DNA from: Haladaptatus halobius
GTDB lineage: Archaea > Halobacteriota > Halobacteria > Halobacteriales > Haladaptataceae
Length of the DNA: 64,000 nt
Reading direction: 5' to 3'
Assembly: GCF_020618475.1 (NCBI RefSeq)
Contig: NZ_CP085340.1
Location: 62,001 to 126,000, forward strand
Made by a program: the position numbers and the translations under genes. Numbering within the stretch: the stretch's first letter is position 1; each line of letters opens with the position of its first letter. The notes beneath the pieces were generated by a model that searched no databases, was not told where the DNA came from, and saw nothing but the letters and a program-made list of their open reading frames with translations. Shown here piece by piece: positions 16,439 to 24,602 of this stretch.

Positions 16439-18073
16439 ATGACCGAAAACAATACTCTCAGAAACGGTATCACACGGCGGAAAGCATTAGAAGGACTAGG
16501 ACTCATTGGGGCGACGACACTCGCTGGCTGTTCAAACATTAAACCGACAGCTTCTCAGGGAGTAGGATTAGCTGATATGCGCATTGCAACAGTTCTCTCT
16601 CCGACAACACTCGATCCATTTATGCTCAAAGGTATCCCCTCCGAACAAGTCATCTCTCAGATTTTCCAGGGACTCTATACCTATGGCGACAGCACCGACC
16701 TTGTGCCTGAACTCGCAGATGGCGAACCTCAGGTAAGCAATAATGGTAGAACCTACACTGTAAAATTGGCCAAGGAAGCGAAATTCCAAAACGGTCAGCC
16801 AGTAACTGCTGAGGATGTCAAATATTCCTTCGAAGAGCCACTACGTAAACAACCGGATGTTTCCTGGGATCATCCGACGTTTGCGAATCGTTGGAAACTG
16901 AATATGATTGAAGCTGTAAAAACGCCCAACGAGCGAACGATACGATTCGAACTCTCACACCTATATCCTTCATTTCATCATGTGCTTACGCAGTTTATCG
17001 TTCCAAAGTCAGTTCGCGAGGCAGATCCCAAAGCATTTGCACACGATCCAGTTGGATCAGGCCCATTCGAAGTGGATCTCTTCAAACCAGGCAAGTACGC
17101 GTTGCTCACTCGCTGGAAAGACTACTGGGATACACCTAAGCCCCAAATAGACCAAGTGAAATTCATCCCTGTTTTCTCTGGTATTACACGAACGATGAGT
17201 CTTTGGACGAATCAAAATCACATCGCCGAAACCGTCGAGCCAAAATTCTGGCAGGTTACAAAAGGCTTCTCAAATACAAGAGTAAGTGCAGTCGACAGCT
17301 TCTGGTATTATTATCTTGGCTTCAACTGCAATGAAGGACCAACAACAGATCCTCGGGTTCGGAAAGCCATCGACTACTGTGTCGATATGGACGAGATGGT
17401 AAAAAATATGATCAACCCCGCTGGCAAGCGACAATATAGTCCCTTGCCACGGCGATTAGCAGAACAATGGAAAATGCCACTTGAGGAATGGGAAAACATT
17501 CCACGGAAGAAAAACATTCCACGAGCAAAAGAACTCTTTGACGAAGCAGGTATTGAACGGTGGGCTCCGAAGATAGCCGTTCCAGGCACAAAGAGTTCTG
17601 GCGATGAGTTGCGCGAGAAGATGGCTGAAGCAGTGGTCGAAGGTCTCGGCTCGGCTACGTTTCTCCAGGCGAAAGTCGACAAATATCCATGGCCAGTGTT
17701 TCAAGAAAAGATTCTCACTGGCGCAGACTACGACATGTTCATTGGCGATTGGGTTGGCTTTCCTGACCCTGACTCGTTCATGTATCCACTATTCCACGAA
17801 GACAATGAAGGTGAGACAAATGGAACATTCTACCAAAACGAAGAGGTGATGAATAAACTCAGTGAGGCACGAAAGAGTGACCAACACGAGAAACGAAAGC
17901 AGCTCTATGAGTCTGCCATTACCACTGTGCTTGAAGATCGAGTGCATCTTCCGCTCTACATGCTGAAAAATTCGTTTGCTTTGCGTGACTCGGTAAGTGG
18001 GTTCTCACCTCATCCAATAACAACAATCAATCCTCGACTCGTTGGATCGAAACACAGCGTTTCGCTTGAGTAA
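16439..18073 (+). CDS. Family-5 extracellular solute-binding lipoprotein (peptide/nickel ABC type), orphan
   Basis: A 544-residue secreted binding protein. The N-terminus has a twin-arginine motif (TRRKALEGLG), a hydrophobic stretch and a lipobox LAGC, so it is exported folded by Tat and anchored by lipid. Family-5 hallmarks include YGDSTDLVPELADG near residue 85 and the KYSFEEPLR segment near 125, with a large C-terminal lobe. No permease or ATPase genes follow, so it is an orphan that may dock with the peptide ABC system entering the window at position 1, or with the upstream permease, which would be unusual. It probably shares a transcript with the APC permease, 18 nt upstream. Confidence 0.9.
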   Translation: MTENNTLRNGITRRKALEGLGLIGATTLAGCSNIKPTASQGVGLADMRIATVLSPTTLDPFMLKGIPSEQVISQIFQGLYTYGDSTDLVPELADGEPQVSNNGRTYTVKLAKEAKFQNGQPVTAEDVKYSFEEPLRKQPDVSWDHPTFANRWKLNMIEAVKTPNERTIRFELSHLYPSFHHVLTQFIVPKSVREADPKAFAHDPVGSGPFEVDLFKPGKYALLTRWKDYWDTPKPQIDQVKFIPVFSGITRTMSLWTNQNHIAETVEPKFWQVTKGFSNTRVSAVDSFWYYYLGFNCNEGPTTDPRVRKAIDYCVDMDEMVKNMINPAGKRQYSPLPRRLAEQWKMPLEEWENIPRKKNIPRAKELFDEAGIERWAPKIAVPGTKSSGDELREKMAEAVVEGLGSATFLQAKVDKYPWPVFQEKILTGADYDMFIGDWVGFPDPDSFMYPLFHEDNEGETNGTFYQNEEVMNKLSEARKSDQHEKRKQLYESAITTVLEDRVHLPLYMLKNSFALRDSVSGFSPHPITTINPRLVGSKHSVSLE

Positions 18074-18124
18074 AGCCGATCGTGAGAACTTGTTTACAAG
18101 GATGTCATAGAGAATCGGAAACCA

Positions 18125-18520
18125 ATGAAAGTAAACAACCAGGGGAATAGTGTACCACTATTCCCGAACGCAACTGACCACTGGCTTATTCTCAATCCGA
18201 CCAGTGGCACAGCGGATCATCGCGATACGATTCGACAATAGGGAGCACAACAAGGGTACACAATCCGTGAGAGAAAGTATGAAGGCCATGCAATCTCCCT
18301 CACAAAGGAGGCTGTTGCAGACGGTGTTGACTTGCTAGCCGTTGCTGGAGGTGATGGTACTCTTCATGAAGTGGTTCAAGGTCTTACTGAAGTAGATGCA
18401 CTTGAGACAGTCTCACTCGGAGTACTCCCAGTAGGAACAAAAAATCCTCTTTGCGACGAATATTGGTATTACAGATGTTAAACAAGATTTAAAGCTCTTA
18501 AAACAGGAGATCGTAGTCTT
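18125..18520 (+). pseudogene. Diacylglycerol kinase/YegS-like lipid kinase, broken
   Basis: From ATG at 18125 the frame reads an N-terminal DAGK catalytic domain: WLILNPTSGTADH, then VDLLAVAGGDGTLHEVVQGL (the GGDGT nucleotide loop) and SLGVLPVGTKN, where GTGN is expected. It carries an in-frame TAG at 18239-18241 and loses frame near 18455. The other frame then continues NIGITDVKQDLKLLK, the next DAGK segment. The C-terminal domain is missing. The disrupted frame runs on without a stop into the wHTH gene at 18603. A 10-bp hairpin at 18143-18165 is inside its first codons. Confidence 0.75.
18143..18165. repeat. 10-bp hairpin with 3-nt loop
   Basis: GGGAATAGTG pairs with CACTATTCCC around TAC, about 70 nt past the binding-protein stop. 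It may act as that gene's 3' end. It also overlaps codons of the broken kinase gene. Confidence 0.4.
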
Positions 18521-18602
18521 TTCAGGCACCTTCGATGCCGACCGTCCGGACACAATTCGAAGACTCAAGATCGCGACTGAATCCGGCGCAGAACTCTTTA
18601 CC

Positions 18603-19106
18603 GTGCTTTCATCCGAAATGGCACGATCAATCTATTTGATACTCCAAGAGAAGTCTGCAACGGTATCAGAAATCGCCGAAGATGCGGAGACATCGATCCA
18701 AAACGCACAATACCATTTAAATAAGCTAAAAGATGCTGATCTCGTCACAGTAGTTGAGACAACCTATTCCTCAAAGGGCAATGAGATGGCGATCTATGCA
18801 GCGACAAGTGATCCCTTGGTTATCGTGAGTGGATCTAAAAACAAAACGAGTCGTATTCGATCACGATTGCGTGATATTTTGGGCGTGTTTGGAATACTCG
18901 CCGTAAGCAGTCTTGGCGTTGAATGGCTTGCACGTCACGATATCCTCCACGCAGATGCTCGTGACCTACTCGTCGGCACTGTAGGCCATGTGTCATCGGA
19001 TTCGTCACTACAGTTCGTTATTGCATTACCACCAGGACTCCTCTTTTTCCTAGGTGGTCTTGTTTGCCTAGGATGCTGGATAGTGTTGATCTCTATCTCA
19101 AAGTAA
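18603..19106 (+). CDS. ArsR-like winged-HTH protein with C-terminal membrane helices
   Basis: Residues about 5-75 form a winged helix (SSEMARSIYLILQEK, then TVSEIAEDAETSIQNAQYHL and a wing), typical of haloarchaeal ArsR-like regulators. Residues about 95-165 contain two hydrophobic segments separated by a polar loop, the second with the motif ALPPGLLFFLGG. A membrane-tethered regulator is implied. The start is uncertain: GTG at 18603 is used here, but the frame is open upstream (DADRPDTIRRLKIATESGAE reads like authentic N-terminus) and merges with the broken kinase. The original start may therefore have been lost in the fusion. Confidence 0.65.
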   Translation: MLSSEMARSIYLILQEKSATVSEIAEDAETSIQNAQYHLNKLKDADLVTVVETTYSSKGNEMAIYAATSDPLVIVSGSKNKTSRIRSRLRDILGVFGILAVSSLGVEWLARHDILHADARDLLVGTVGHVSSDSSLQFVIALPPGLLFFLGGLVCLGCWIVLISISK

Positions 19107-19218
19107 AGTTTCGTACATTGATTGTTATGTTCTATCATTTGTTGATGAACGTTGTGGTTGGTGAAATCGCAGTTTCAGCATTCCGAGCTTCCATCATGTA
19201 TTGGTGTGAGCATCAGAT

Positions 19219-19449
19219 ATGAGCCTATTAGAGAAACATGAATTGATTGTCTCTGGGATATTGCTTCTTAGCGGGGCAATTACGGTTGAATGGTTATTCC
19301 GTAAGAAAGTATATTTTGTCGGCTCATTCATACTTTCACAGGTTATCTATGATGGTAGAGAGTATTTTGTTATCAGTCTCCCACCTGGCCTGATCTTTGT
19401 TGCAGGAGGTATTGTCGTTCTTCTAGGACACTTTTTAGCGAGCAATTGA
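19219..19449 (+). CDS. Small two-helix membrane protein, paralogous to the preceding C-terminal domain
   Basis: A 76-residue protein with two hydrophobic segments. Its second helix region, ISLPPGLIFVAGGI, closely resembles IALPPGLLFFLGGL in the protein encoded at 18603-19106. The first segment (VSGILLLSGAITVEWL) resembles VFGILAVSSLGVEWL. It is thus the membrane module of the neighbour without the HTH, 112 nt downstream and in the same direction. It may be a partner subunit or a decayed duplicate. Confidence 0.6.
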   Translation: MSLLEKHELIVSGILLLSGAITVEWLFRKKVYFVGSFILSQVIYDGREYFVISLPPGLIFVAGGIVVLLGHFLASN

Positions 19450-19636
19450 ATAAAAAAGCGTGAGATACAGAAACGAAAGCATAGAACTTGGTGTAAGACC
19501 GCTCTCTACACACAATACGGCACATCAGTTGATTTAATAGATGGCGTCTGGTCTCTCTTCTTACGTGCTACCGTCCCCTTTTCTCTGAGATACATCCTGT
19601 TCTATCCGAGACCCATTTTATCAAATTGTCTATATC

Positions 19637-19762
19637 TTAATAGACAGTCCCCACCGTAAACGACACTATGACAATGATACTGAACAGGATCAGTGGAAGA
19701 ATCGTTTTAGAAGAAAACCCCCACCAGCCGTTACGAGAAGTTTTTGAATCGATCGGAGAATT
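19637..19762 (-). pseudogene. C-terminal membrane-anchor remnant
   Basis: The minus-strand frame ends with a strongly hydrophobic helix (KTILPLILFSIIVIVSFTVG) and a stop at 19637-19639, preceded by a polar NSPIDSKTSRNG stretch. Further 5' the frame becomes unconvincing, exactly where the SprT remnant begins on the other strand. This looks like the 3' end of a membrane gene cut at a junction near 19765. The gap 19450-19636 holds nothing that I can support. Confidence 0.4.
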
Positions 19763-19774
19763 CGCTGCTATCAA

Positions 19775-20026
19775 TTCATTCACGCCTGGCAGTATCACGA
19801 GTTCGGGGAGGTAAACCACGGGCGAACGTTCGTCCGCTGGACCGACGTTCTCGACACCGCACAGTACTGCGAGCGATTCAGATCGCCGAACTGGTGGGTG
19901 ATTTGCGAGGATTGTGGTGGGCGACTCGCGCGCTACCAGCACTCGAAAGCCGTGAAACATCCTGAGAAGTATAGCTGTGGTGACTGTGGCGGATCTCTCC
20001 GTGTCGAGGAGGCTGCTAGACAATGA
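19775..20026 (+). pseudogene. SprT-like metalloprotease, 3' part only (cassette copy S0)
   Basis: Reads from IHAWQYHEFGEVNHGRTF through TDVLDTAQYCERF and PNWWVICEDCGGRLARYQHS to a zinc ribbon ending YSCGDCGGSLRVEE and TGA. The N-terminal half and the HE of the HExxH zinc motif are missing, replaced by unrelated sequence. SprT proteins are zinc metalloproteases related to Spartan, which degrades DNA-protein crosslinks. The stop overlaps the ATG of the next small gene by ATGA, which suggests that the intact operon coupled them. Confidence 0.75.
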
Positions 20027-20214
20027 GGACAGAGTATCGGTGTCCGTGCTGCAGCCGAATTGTTGATTTGATGGCGATCTCTGGCCCTTCTCGGATCGCT
20101 CTCTCGCCTTGTGGACATACTGTTGCGGCTCCCGGACAACTGCTTGAGATGGGCGATCTGCTCCCACCACGCCCTAATGTGTGGGTGACGGACTTCCTCG
20201 CTGAATCTCACTGA
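20023..20214 (+). CDS. Small putative zinc-binding protein
   Basis: A 63-residue protein starting at an ATG that overlaps the stop of the SprT remnant. It has a CPCC motif near the N-terminus (YRCPCCSRIVDL) and a later CGH (SPCGHTVAAPG), a possible zinc-knuckle arrangement. The remainder is hydrophobic/proline-rich (LLPPRPNVWVTDF). Coupling to SprT suggests a helper role in the same process. No named family is recognised. It is probably still translatable although its partner is truncated. Confidence 0.5.
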   Translation: MRTEYRCPCCSRIVDLMAISGPSRIALSPCGHTVAAPGQLLEMGDLLPPRPNVWVTDFLAESH

Positions 20215-20290
20215 CTCCCGCGAACGCTTTCGGTCCTCCCTTCTTTCTCTCATTCGTTCGTTTCTGGTTGGGACAGGCGCTAACACAGGC

Positions 20291-20305
20291 TAGTATAGTA
20301 TACTA
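20291..20305. promoter_or_regulatory. 15-bp palindrome TAGTATA-N-TATACTA (site 1)
   Basis: TAGTATAGTATACTA is a perfect 7+1+7 palindrome flanked by GC on the left and AC on the right. The same 19-bp pattern recurs in opposite orientation at 28698-28716. It lies in the 20217-20499 gap between the small zinc gene and the ZIP gene, in which no other feature is visible. A dimeric-repressor operator is plausible. Confidence 0.5.
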
Positions 20306-20499
20306 ACCTACACGGTTCTGCTGAAGCTCTCAGAGCGTGACAGGAATGGTGTGCTGAATAGAGAGGATGTCTTCAGCACAGAGATGGAAGCCGATATGTG
20401 TAGACCTGTATTTAATGCCCGACTCCTATCAATTGAAATCATTTCTACAGAACCGCCTGCATCGATCCTGATAGGTGAATCTCTGCGACCGTGATGCCG

Positions 20500-21354
20500 T
20501 TATCCAGCCAATGCAATGTCCAAGTATAGCATGACGATGACGCCAGTCATGAGCCCGAGCGTAGCCACGCGTTCGTATCCGCTCCTGTGTGTTTCCGGGA
20601 TTATCTCGTCGGAGATGACGAACAACATCGCACCGGCGGCAAAGCCCATGGCGTACGGTAAGAGGGGTTCGACAGTCGCGACTGCGACAGCGCCAAGGAC
20701 TGCTAACGGGATTTCGACGATGCCCGCCCGGATGCCGGCGACGACGGCGTACAGCCGTCGATCGAGACCGGCGTTGATGGCCGCAACCGACACCGCCAGC
20801 CCCTCCGGAACGTTCTGGAGGCCGATGGCAACCATCAGGGAAAGTGCACCGCCGAGCTGGGCCGGGTCTGCGGCGGCTGCACCGAAGCCAACGCCGACGG
20901 CCAGTCCCTCTGGCATGTTATGCAGCGTAATAGCGAGAATGAACAAAACTACCCCGGCGAGCCGTTCGTCGGTAACTGGGAGTGTTTCGTCGGATCCCGA
21001 CGCGTCCGCCCGCCGGCTCCCGGTCAGCAGGTAATGGGCGTGGGGAACCACCATATCCGCCCGATCGAGAAACAGCGCACCCAGGCCAACGCCGATCAGC
21101 GTCGGGATCGGATTCCCACCGGAGTAGTCCTCGATGCCGGGAATGATGAGACTCGTGAATGCAGCCGCTAACATCACGCCGGCGGCGAATCCGAGCATAC
21201 TGTCCAGTACTCGCTCAGACGGGTTTCGCCAGACGAGAACGAGTGACGCACCAAAGAGGTTCATTGCGGCAATGATAATACCGCCTGCAAGTGCCTGTAT
21301 CACCGGGGATGTCCCTACAATTCGGATAAAGATCTCTGTGAACCCAGATTGCAT
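20500..21354 (-). CDS. ZIP-family metal transporter (GufA-like)
   Basis: A 284-residue membrane protein with about eight hydrophobic segments. The metal-binding helix carries HNMPEGLAVGVG and the next one carries LQNVPEGLAVS, the paired HNxPEG motifs of ZIP transporters, with the Gln substitution typical of the GufA/ZIP11 branch. The variable loop (residues about 110-130) is polar. It would import zinc or another divalent metal and is monocistronic. Codon usage is more GC-rich than its neighbours, suggesting an independent origin within this low-GC graveyard. Confidence 0.9.
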   Translation of the reverse strand: MQSGFTEIFIRIVGTSPVIQALAGGIIIAAMNLFGASLVLVWRNPSERVLDSMLGFAAGVMLAAAFTSLIIPGIEDYSGGNPIPTLIGVGLGALFLDRADMVVPHAHYLLTGSRRADASGSDETLPVTDERLAGVVLFILAITLHNMPEGLAVGVGFGAAAADPAQLGGALSLMVAIGLQNVPEGLAVSVAAINAGLDRRLYAVVAGIRAGIVEIPLAVLGAVAVATVEPLLPYAMGFAAGAMLFVISDEIIPETHRSGYERVATLGLMTGVIVMLYLDIALAG

Positions 21355-21430
21355 AGTTCAACTAGTGCGAGTGTTGGGATTTGTAGCTATCCCTGCTGCC
21401 ATTCTAAGTCTTCTTACGTGGGGGTTCCGC

Positions 21431-21526
21431 AACTCGGTGGATGATCGCGGCGGCAACCTGCCGATGTATCGTGTGTACTTCGACCAGCAGGAGGTCTTCG
21501 AACAACTCGGACTCACGGACGAATGA
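21431..21526 (+). pseudogene. Short C-terminal gene remnant
   Basis: A coherent protein tail of about 31 residues (DDRGGNLPMYRVYFDQQEVF, then EQLGLTDE and TGA). No start lies in its own coherent frame; upstream the frame crosses the ZIP promoter region. It is a 5'-truncated remnant of an unrecognised gene. The rest of 21355-21673 holds nothing else. Confidence 0.35.
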
Positions 21527-21673
21527 GACCGACTCTCTGACACATACCCTCTACTTACGGATTTCAGCTCAATTCGAATGGGCTCGAGATAGATCAACAT
21601 TAGTGATGAATATGCGCCCTGTATTCAGTACAACCGCTAGAATCGATCACTTCTTGAGGATTTCAACACGGCC

Positions 21674-22132
21674 ATGTTAGTAGACTATACTTACCCTGGC
21701 GCCTCCATTTTCCGCTTTGGCTGGCGACTGTTTAACCAATTCGGAGCACAACCTCCGTGTCTGCTCCGTGAGACGGCCCTGTTCGATACGCTTCACAGCG
21801 AGCTTGCGATTGTCTTGGAGGAGACGCGGGACGACGAGATCGATGTTGATCGACTTGCCACGCGGCTGCTCGACAATGACGGGGACAAGTGGCTCATAAT
21901 TGGCTTGACTGAGGGCGCAACAGCGGTCTTGGCCTATGATCGATTGATGAACTCAATTACGCGAACGCTGATCGAGACTGATGGGTTAGATGGCAATAGG
22001 GGTCGGCACATTGACCACAAGCGAACTGAGGGGCAAGTACTCGAATCAGTCCAACAGCTTGGCAGGGCGTATTTCAACTGGGTACATCCGCGTTATCGGT
22101 GGGTGTTCGATACCGAGTACACGGTCGAATAG
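21674..22132 (+). CDS. Hypothetical protein
   Basis: A 152-residue acidic protein with coherent composition: a middle part LATRLLDNDGDKWLIIGLTE and a C-terminal part AYFNWVHPRYRWVFDTEYTV. No domain is recognised and no membrane segment or signal is seen. The N-terminal 30 residues (with GASIFRFGWRLF) may be read-in sequence, so the start is uncertain. It is flanked by remnants and may itself be truncated. Confidence 0.45.
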   Translation: MLVDYTYPGASIFRFGWRLFNQFGAQPPCLLRETALFDTLHSELAIVLEETRDDEIDVDRLATRLLDNDGDKWLIIGLTEGATAVLAYDRLMNSITRTLIETDGLDGNRGRHIDHKRTEGQVLESVQQLGRAYFNWVHPRYRWVFDTEYTVE

Positions 22133-22202
22133 GAAGCACTCTGTGGCTTACTCATCAGCCTGTGACCGAAGATACTGCCATGGCTCGCCCTTTCGATCGT
22201 TG

Positions 22203-22259
22203 ATCCGCACCATTGGCGGGAGTTGCCAGGGTTGAATCCGCACCATTGGCGGGAGTTGC
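22203..22259. repeat. Two 24-bp direct repeats
   Basis: ATCCGCACCATTGGCGGGAG plus TTGC occurs at 22203-22226 and again at 22236-22259, a 33-bp period, each preceded by GTTGA. It lies in the 22133-22366 gap with no gene. It is either a small tandem duplication or a pair of binding sites. Confidence 0.7.
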
Positions 22260-22366
22260 TACACGGTCGCGAAATCGGATTGGAAGGCGGCAAATAGAGA
22301 ATCCATACGCTTCTGACGTGGCCATCTAAGTTCCCCCGCAACATTGCTCGTCATTTAATATTACAG

Positions 22367-22924
22367 TTACCATTGGTGTGGCGAAATACCGTGCTCCTTG
22401 TGCAGCTCAGCAAAGTCGAACGTCCGAATATTGACCGAGTTCACCGTCGCAGCATTCTTGTACACATCAATAACATCAAAGTCGTCTCCTGAAACACGAA
22501 CCTCAGCGCGGTCACCTAATTGTACGCGATTAAAATCTTCTCGACTCGTCCACCTATTCGAACAGCCCTGTGAGCCTTTTTTGGAGAACTCCGTCCCACA
22601 AACACGGATAAGGTAGTTTACATTGAACCGTGTTGCAAGTCGGTTACGGGCGGCTTTTGACACGACAATCTTAGTCGGCGAATGGACACTTTCTCCAAGC
22701 AGATCTGGATCATAGCTTCCAACAATGTCTCCTTGGACACGATCGAACACGATATTCAACGGTTCGTCTACGTACCGTTGCCCGTTGTACTTCCATTCCA
22801 GAGAGACGGCTTTTACTTGGATGTAACCGGTTTTTGCTACCCCAAGTTGAGAGAGACAACTTCCGAGACTTTCTGTTGTCAGAGCCACTCCGATAGTTCC
22901 AAGCATCTGCCGTCGAGAAATCAT
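22367..22924 (-). CDS. Tat-exported putative lipoprotein, unknown function
   Basis: A 185-residue protein with an N-terminal MISRRQMLG twin-arginine motif, a short hydrophobic region and a possible lipobox LGSC at about residues 20-23. The mature part is beta-rich and polar, with a Cys pair (RVCGTEF and QGCSNRW) that may form a disulfide. It probably faces outside the membrane. No family is recognised. A TAC/TTATT-rich upstream stretch around 22935-22960 could hold its promoter. Confidence 0.65.
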   Translation of the reverse strand: MISRRQMLGTIGVALTTESLGSCLSQLGVAKTGYIQVKAVSLEWKYNGQRYVDEPLNIVFDRVQGDIVGSYDPDLLGESVHSPTKIVVSKAARNRLATRFNVNYLIRVCGTEFSKKGSQGCSNRWTSREDFNRVQLGDRAEVRVSGDDFDVIDVYKNAATVNSVNIRTFDFAELHKEHGISPHQW

Positions 22925-23009
22925 AGTAATGACTGGTGGTACTATTGAATAAGCTTTCTGTAGATTGTGATCGCTAATTTTTCGCGATTCATTGGGTAAT
23001 GTTGTTCTT

Positions 23010-23057
23010 GACCGATTTACTCCTTGTTGGAGGTGACCGATTTACTCCTTGTTGGAG
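23010..23057. repeat. Perfect 23-bp tandem repeat, period 25
   Basis: GACCGATTTACTCCTTGTTG plus GAG at 23010-23032 is repeated exactly at 23035-23057, separated by GT. It is immediately downstream of a minus-strand pseudogene and upstream of the lipoprotein promoter. Nothing else is recognisable in 22925-23069. Confidence 0.75.
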
Positions 23058-23069
23058 TTTACATTCTAC

Positions 23070-23531
23070 TCATGTAGCGCTTTGGCAGTGACTCATAGTC
23101 GTTTCCACCTGACAGCGTGCACGTGCATTACTTGTGTGCCAGATCGAAAGCCGCGGTGGAGCCCCTTCTTCGGTATCAGTATCGCCAATGTGAATCGAGA
23201 GCCCGAGTATCTCGCTATCGTACTCGATGAGATCGATTGACTGCCACTTTGTTCGAGCATTGAGCCGAGCACGAACGATATACTTCCCTTCTTTGCCATC
23301 TCAGACACCCGGCATACTCGCTCCCCCAAGGCTCGCACTGGTTCGGGCCGTCGTTTCATGATCAGCCCAGTAGATTGGGTGGCCATCGCGTTCGATAAGG
23401 ACATGTACGGTGTGCGGTTTGTAATCGAAATCGCCGCCATCAAATGGAGAAGCGGATGGACTTACCGCGAAGTTGGTCGTAGTTGATGGCCAAATGCCAG
23501 CCCCAGACGAATCAGTCTCGGCTACCACCAA
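23070..23531 (-). pseudogene. Secreted/lipoprotein-type gene with in-frame TGA and lost 5' end
   Basis: The minus-strand frame reads FDYKPHTVHVLIERDGHPIY and WADHETTA, is interrupted by TGA at 23301-23303, and continues in the same frame DGKEGKYIVRARLN to WQSIDLIEYDSEILGLSIHI, ending at TGA 23070-23072. The two halves together resemble beta-sandwich haloarchaeal surface proteins of unknown role. No signal peptide is present at the 5' side, so the start is missing. Confidence 0.5.
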
Positions 23532-23547
23532 CTGTGATACGAAGACA

Positions 23548-23826
23548 ACAGAATTGACCGGGTGGTTTCGTCCACCGATCGGCTGTCACGAGATGGTTCT
23601 AAGATCATTAGAGTATAACCAAACCGAGGACAGGGCTACGATTGTTCTTTCGAGCAAGTGGGGAGACTCACGATCCCCAGATGAAGTAGACTGCGGTGGT
23701 GCCACGTTCAAATACAAAATAACACTATCTTCAGAAACGGCCTTTCTTGGGGCGATACGGGTTGTTTACCAGACCCCAGACGGCGAACAAGCGAATGCAT
23801 TCGATCTACAGACAGACCCGTGTTGA
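23548..23826 (+). pseudogene. 5'-truncated secreted beta-rich protein
   Basis: The frame reads LTGWFRPPIGCHEMVLRSLE through SKWGDSRSPDEVDCGGATF to FDLQTDPC and TGA at 23824-23826. Two cysteines (GCHE and DCGG) plus a terminal one suggest an extracytoplasmic protein. No signal peptide or lipobox precedes it. The nominal ATG at 23473 lies in sequence that on the other strand belongs to the neighbouring remnant. The two remnants meet head to head around 23460-23550. Confidence 0.45.
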
Positions 23827-23855
23827 GAAGATTGACTGGACGCACAGTATCCTTC

Positions 23856-24443
23856 TTAGTGCGATCGCGAACGGAACGCAGTAAGATATGACACAATTAA
23901 ATCTCTGATCCCTGCTCCACTGTCTGAGCTACCAGTCCTGCGTACTCGTCGTTGCTGTCGAAATTGCTGCAATGCGGCTCCAGCGAAACAGACTAAGATG
24001 AACTGGAGATACAACTCGCCTAACGATCCCACACTCCCAATCAACTAGGATGTAACCTGCGAATCCTGCTCAAAGGTAGAGTAGAGGGCAAGAGCTGCGA
24101 TGACACGGCCAATGAGGAGCCCACTGCCTCTCATGAACAGAAGCGCTTTGAAGAATTCTGGATACTCCTCTATGAGGTCGAAGCCGTGGCCCAGCCAGTA
24201 TCCAAAAACAAAGATAAGAACGGGCGAGAGGGCAAACGAGAATATTCCTAACAGAATAAAGTGGTATGTGACTTGTTCACCGAGTGAATTCCCGATTGTG
24301 ATGAACCAGACGGGAAATAATCCCCACGAGCCTCTGACAACCCGATCAATAGCAAACGCACTTCCTACCTCGAAGAACCAGAAGGCACCGAGGAGGGTTG
24401 TGAAGAGAAGTATTGCTGCGGTGGAGTGGAAGTCACGTCTCAT
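23856..24443 (-). pseudogene. Membrane protein split by an in-frame TAG
   Basis: Residues 1-132 form an integral membrane protein with about four hydrophobic segments (AAILLFTTLLGAFWFFEVGS at the start, later LGIFSFALSPVLIFVFGYWL). The TAG at 24045-24047 interrupts it, and the same frame continues LIGSVGSLGELYLQFILVCF and a further basic tail for about 60 residues to the stop at 23856. The downstream part is also hydrophobic, so the TAG probably truncates an originally ~195-residue protein. The shorter form could still insert in the membrane. The family is not recognised. Confidence 0.55.
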
Positions 24444-24602
24444 ACGTCCATAATATTAGCAATGGATATAGCTCTTGTCTCACTATTGGGAATTAATGTC
24501 GTTCGCTCTGTTCCTCATGACCACGTTTTCACTGGTTTGAGACTGTTCGAAAACGCTGAAAGTATTTACTGTACCAGTCCTTGTTTTTCAGCATCACGAA
24601 CG

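Noticed and set aside
20516..21034. Long + strand frame opposite the ZIP transporter
   Set aside because: It is a shadow of the GC-rich minus-strand ZIP gene with an Ala/Thr/Ser-rich artefactual product.
22203..23057. CRISPR array suggested by short exact repeats
   Set aside because: Only two units each, spacers of 2 and 9 bp, and no cas genes.
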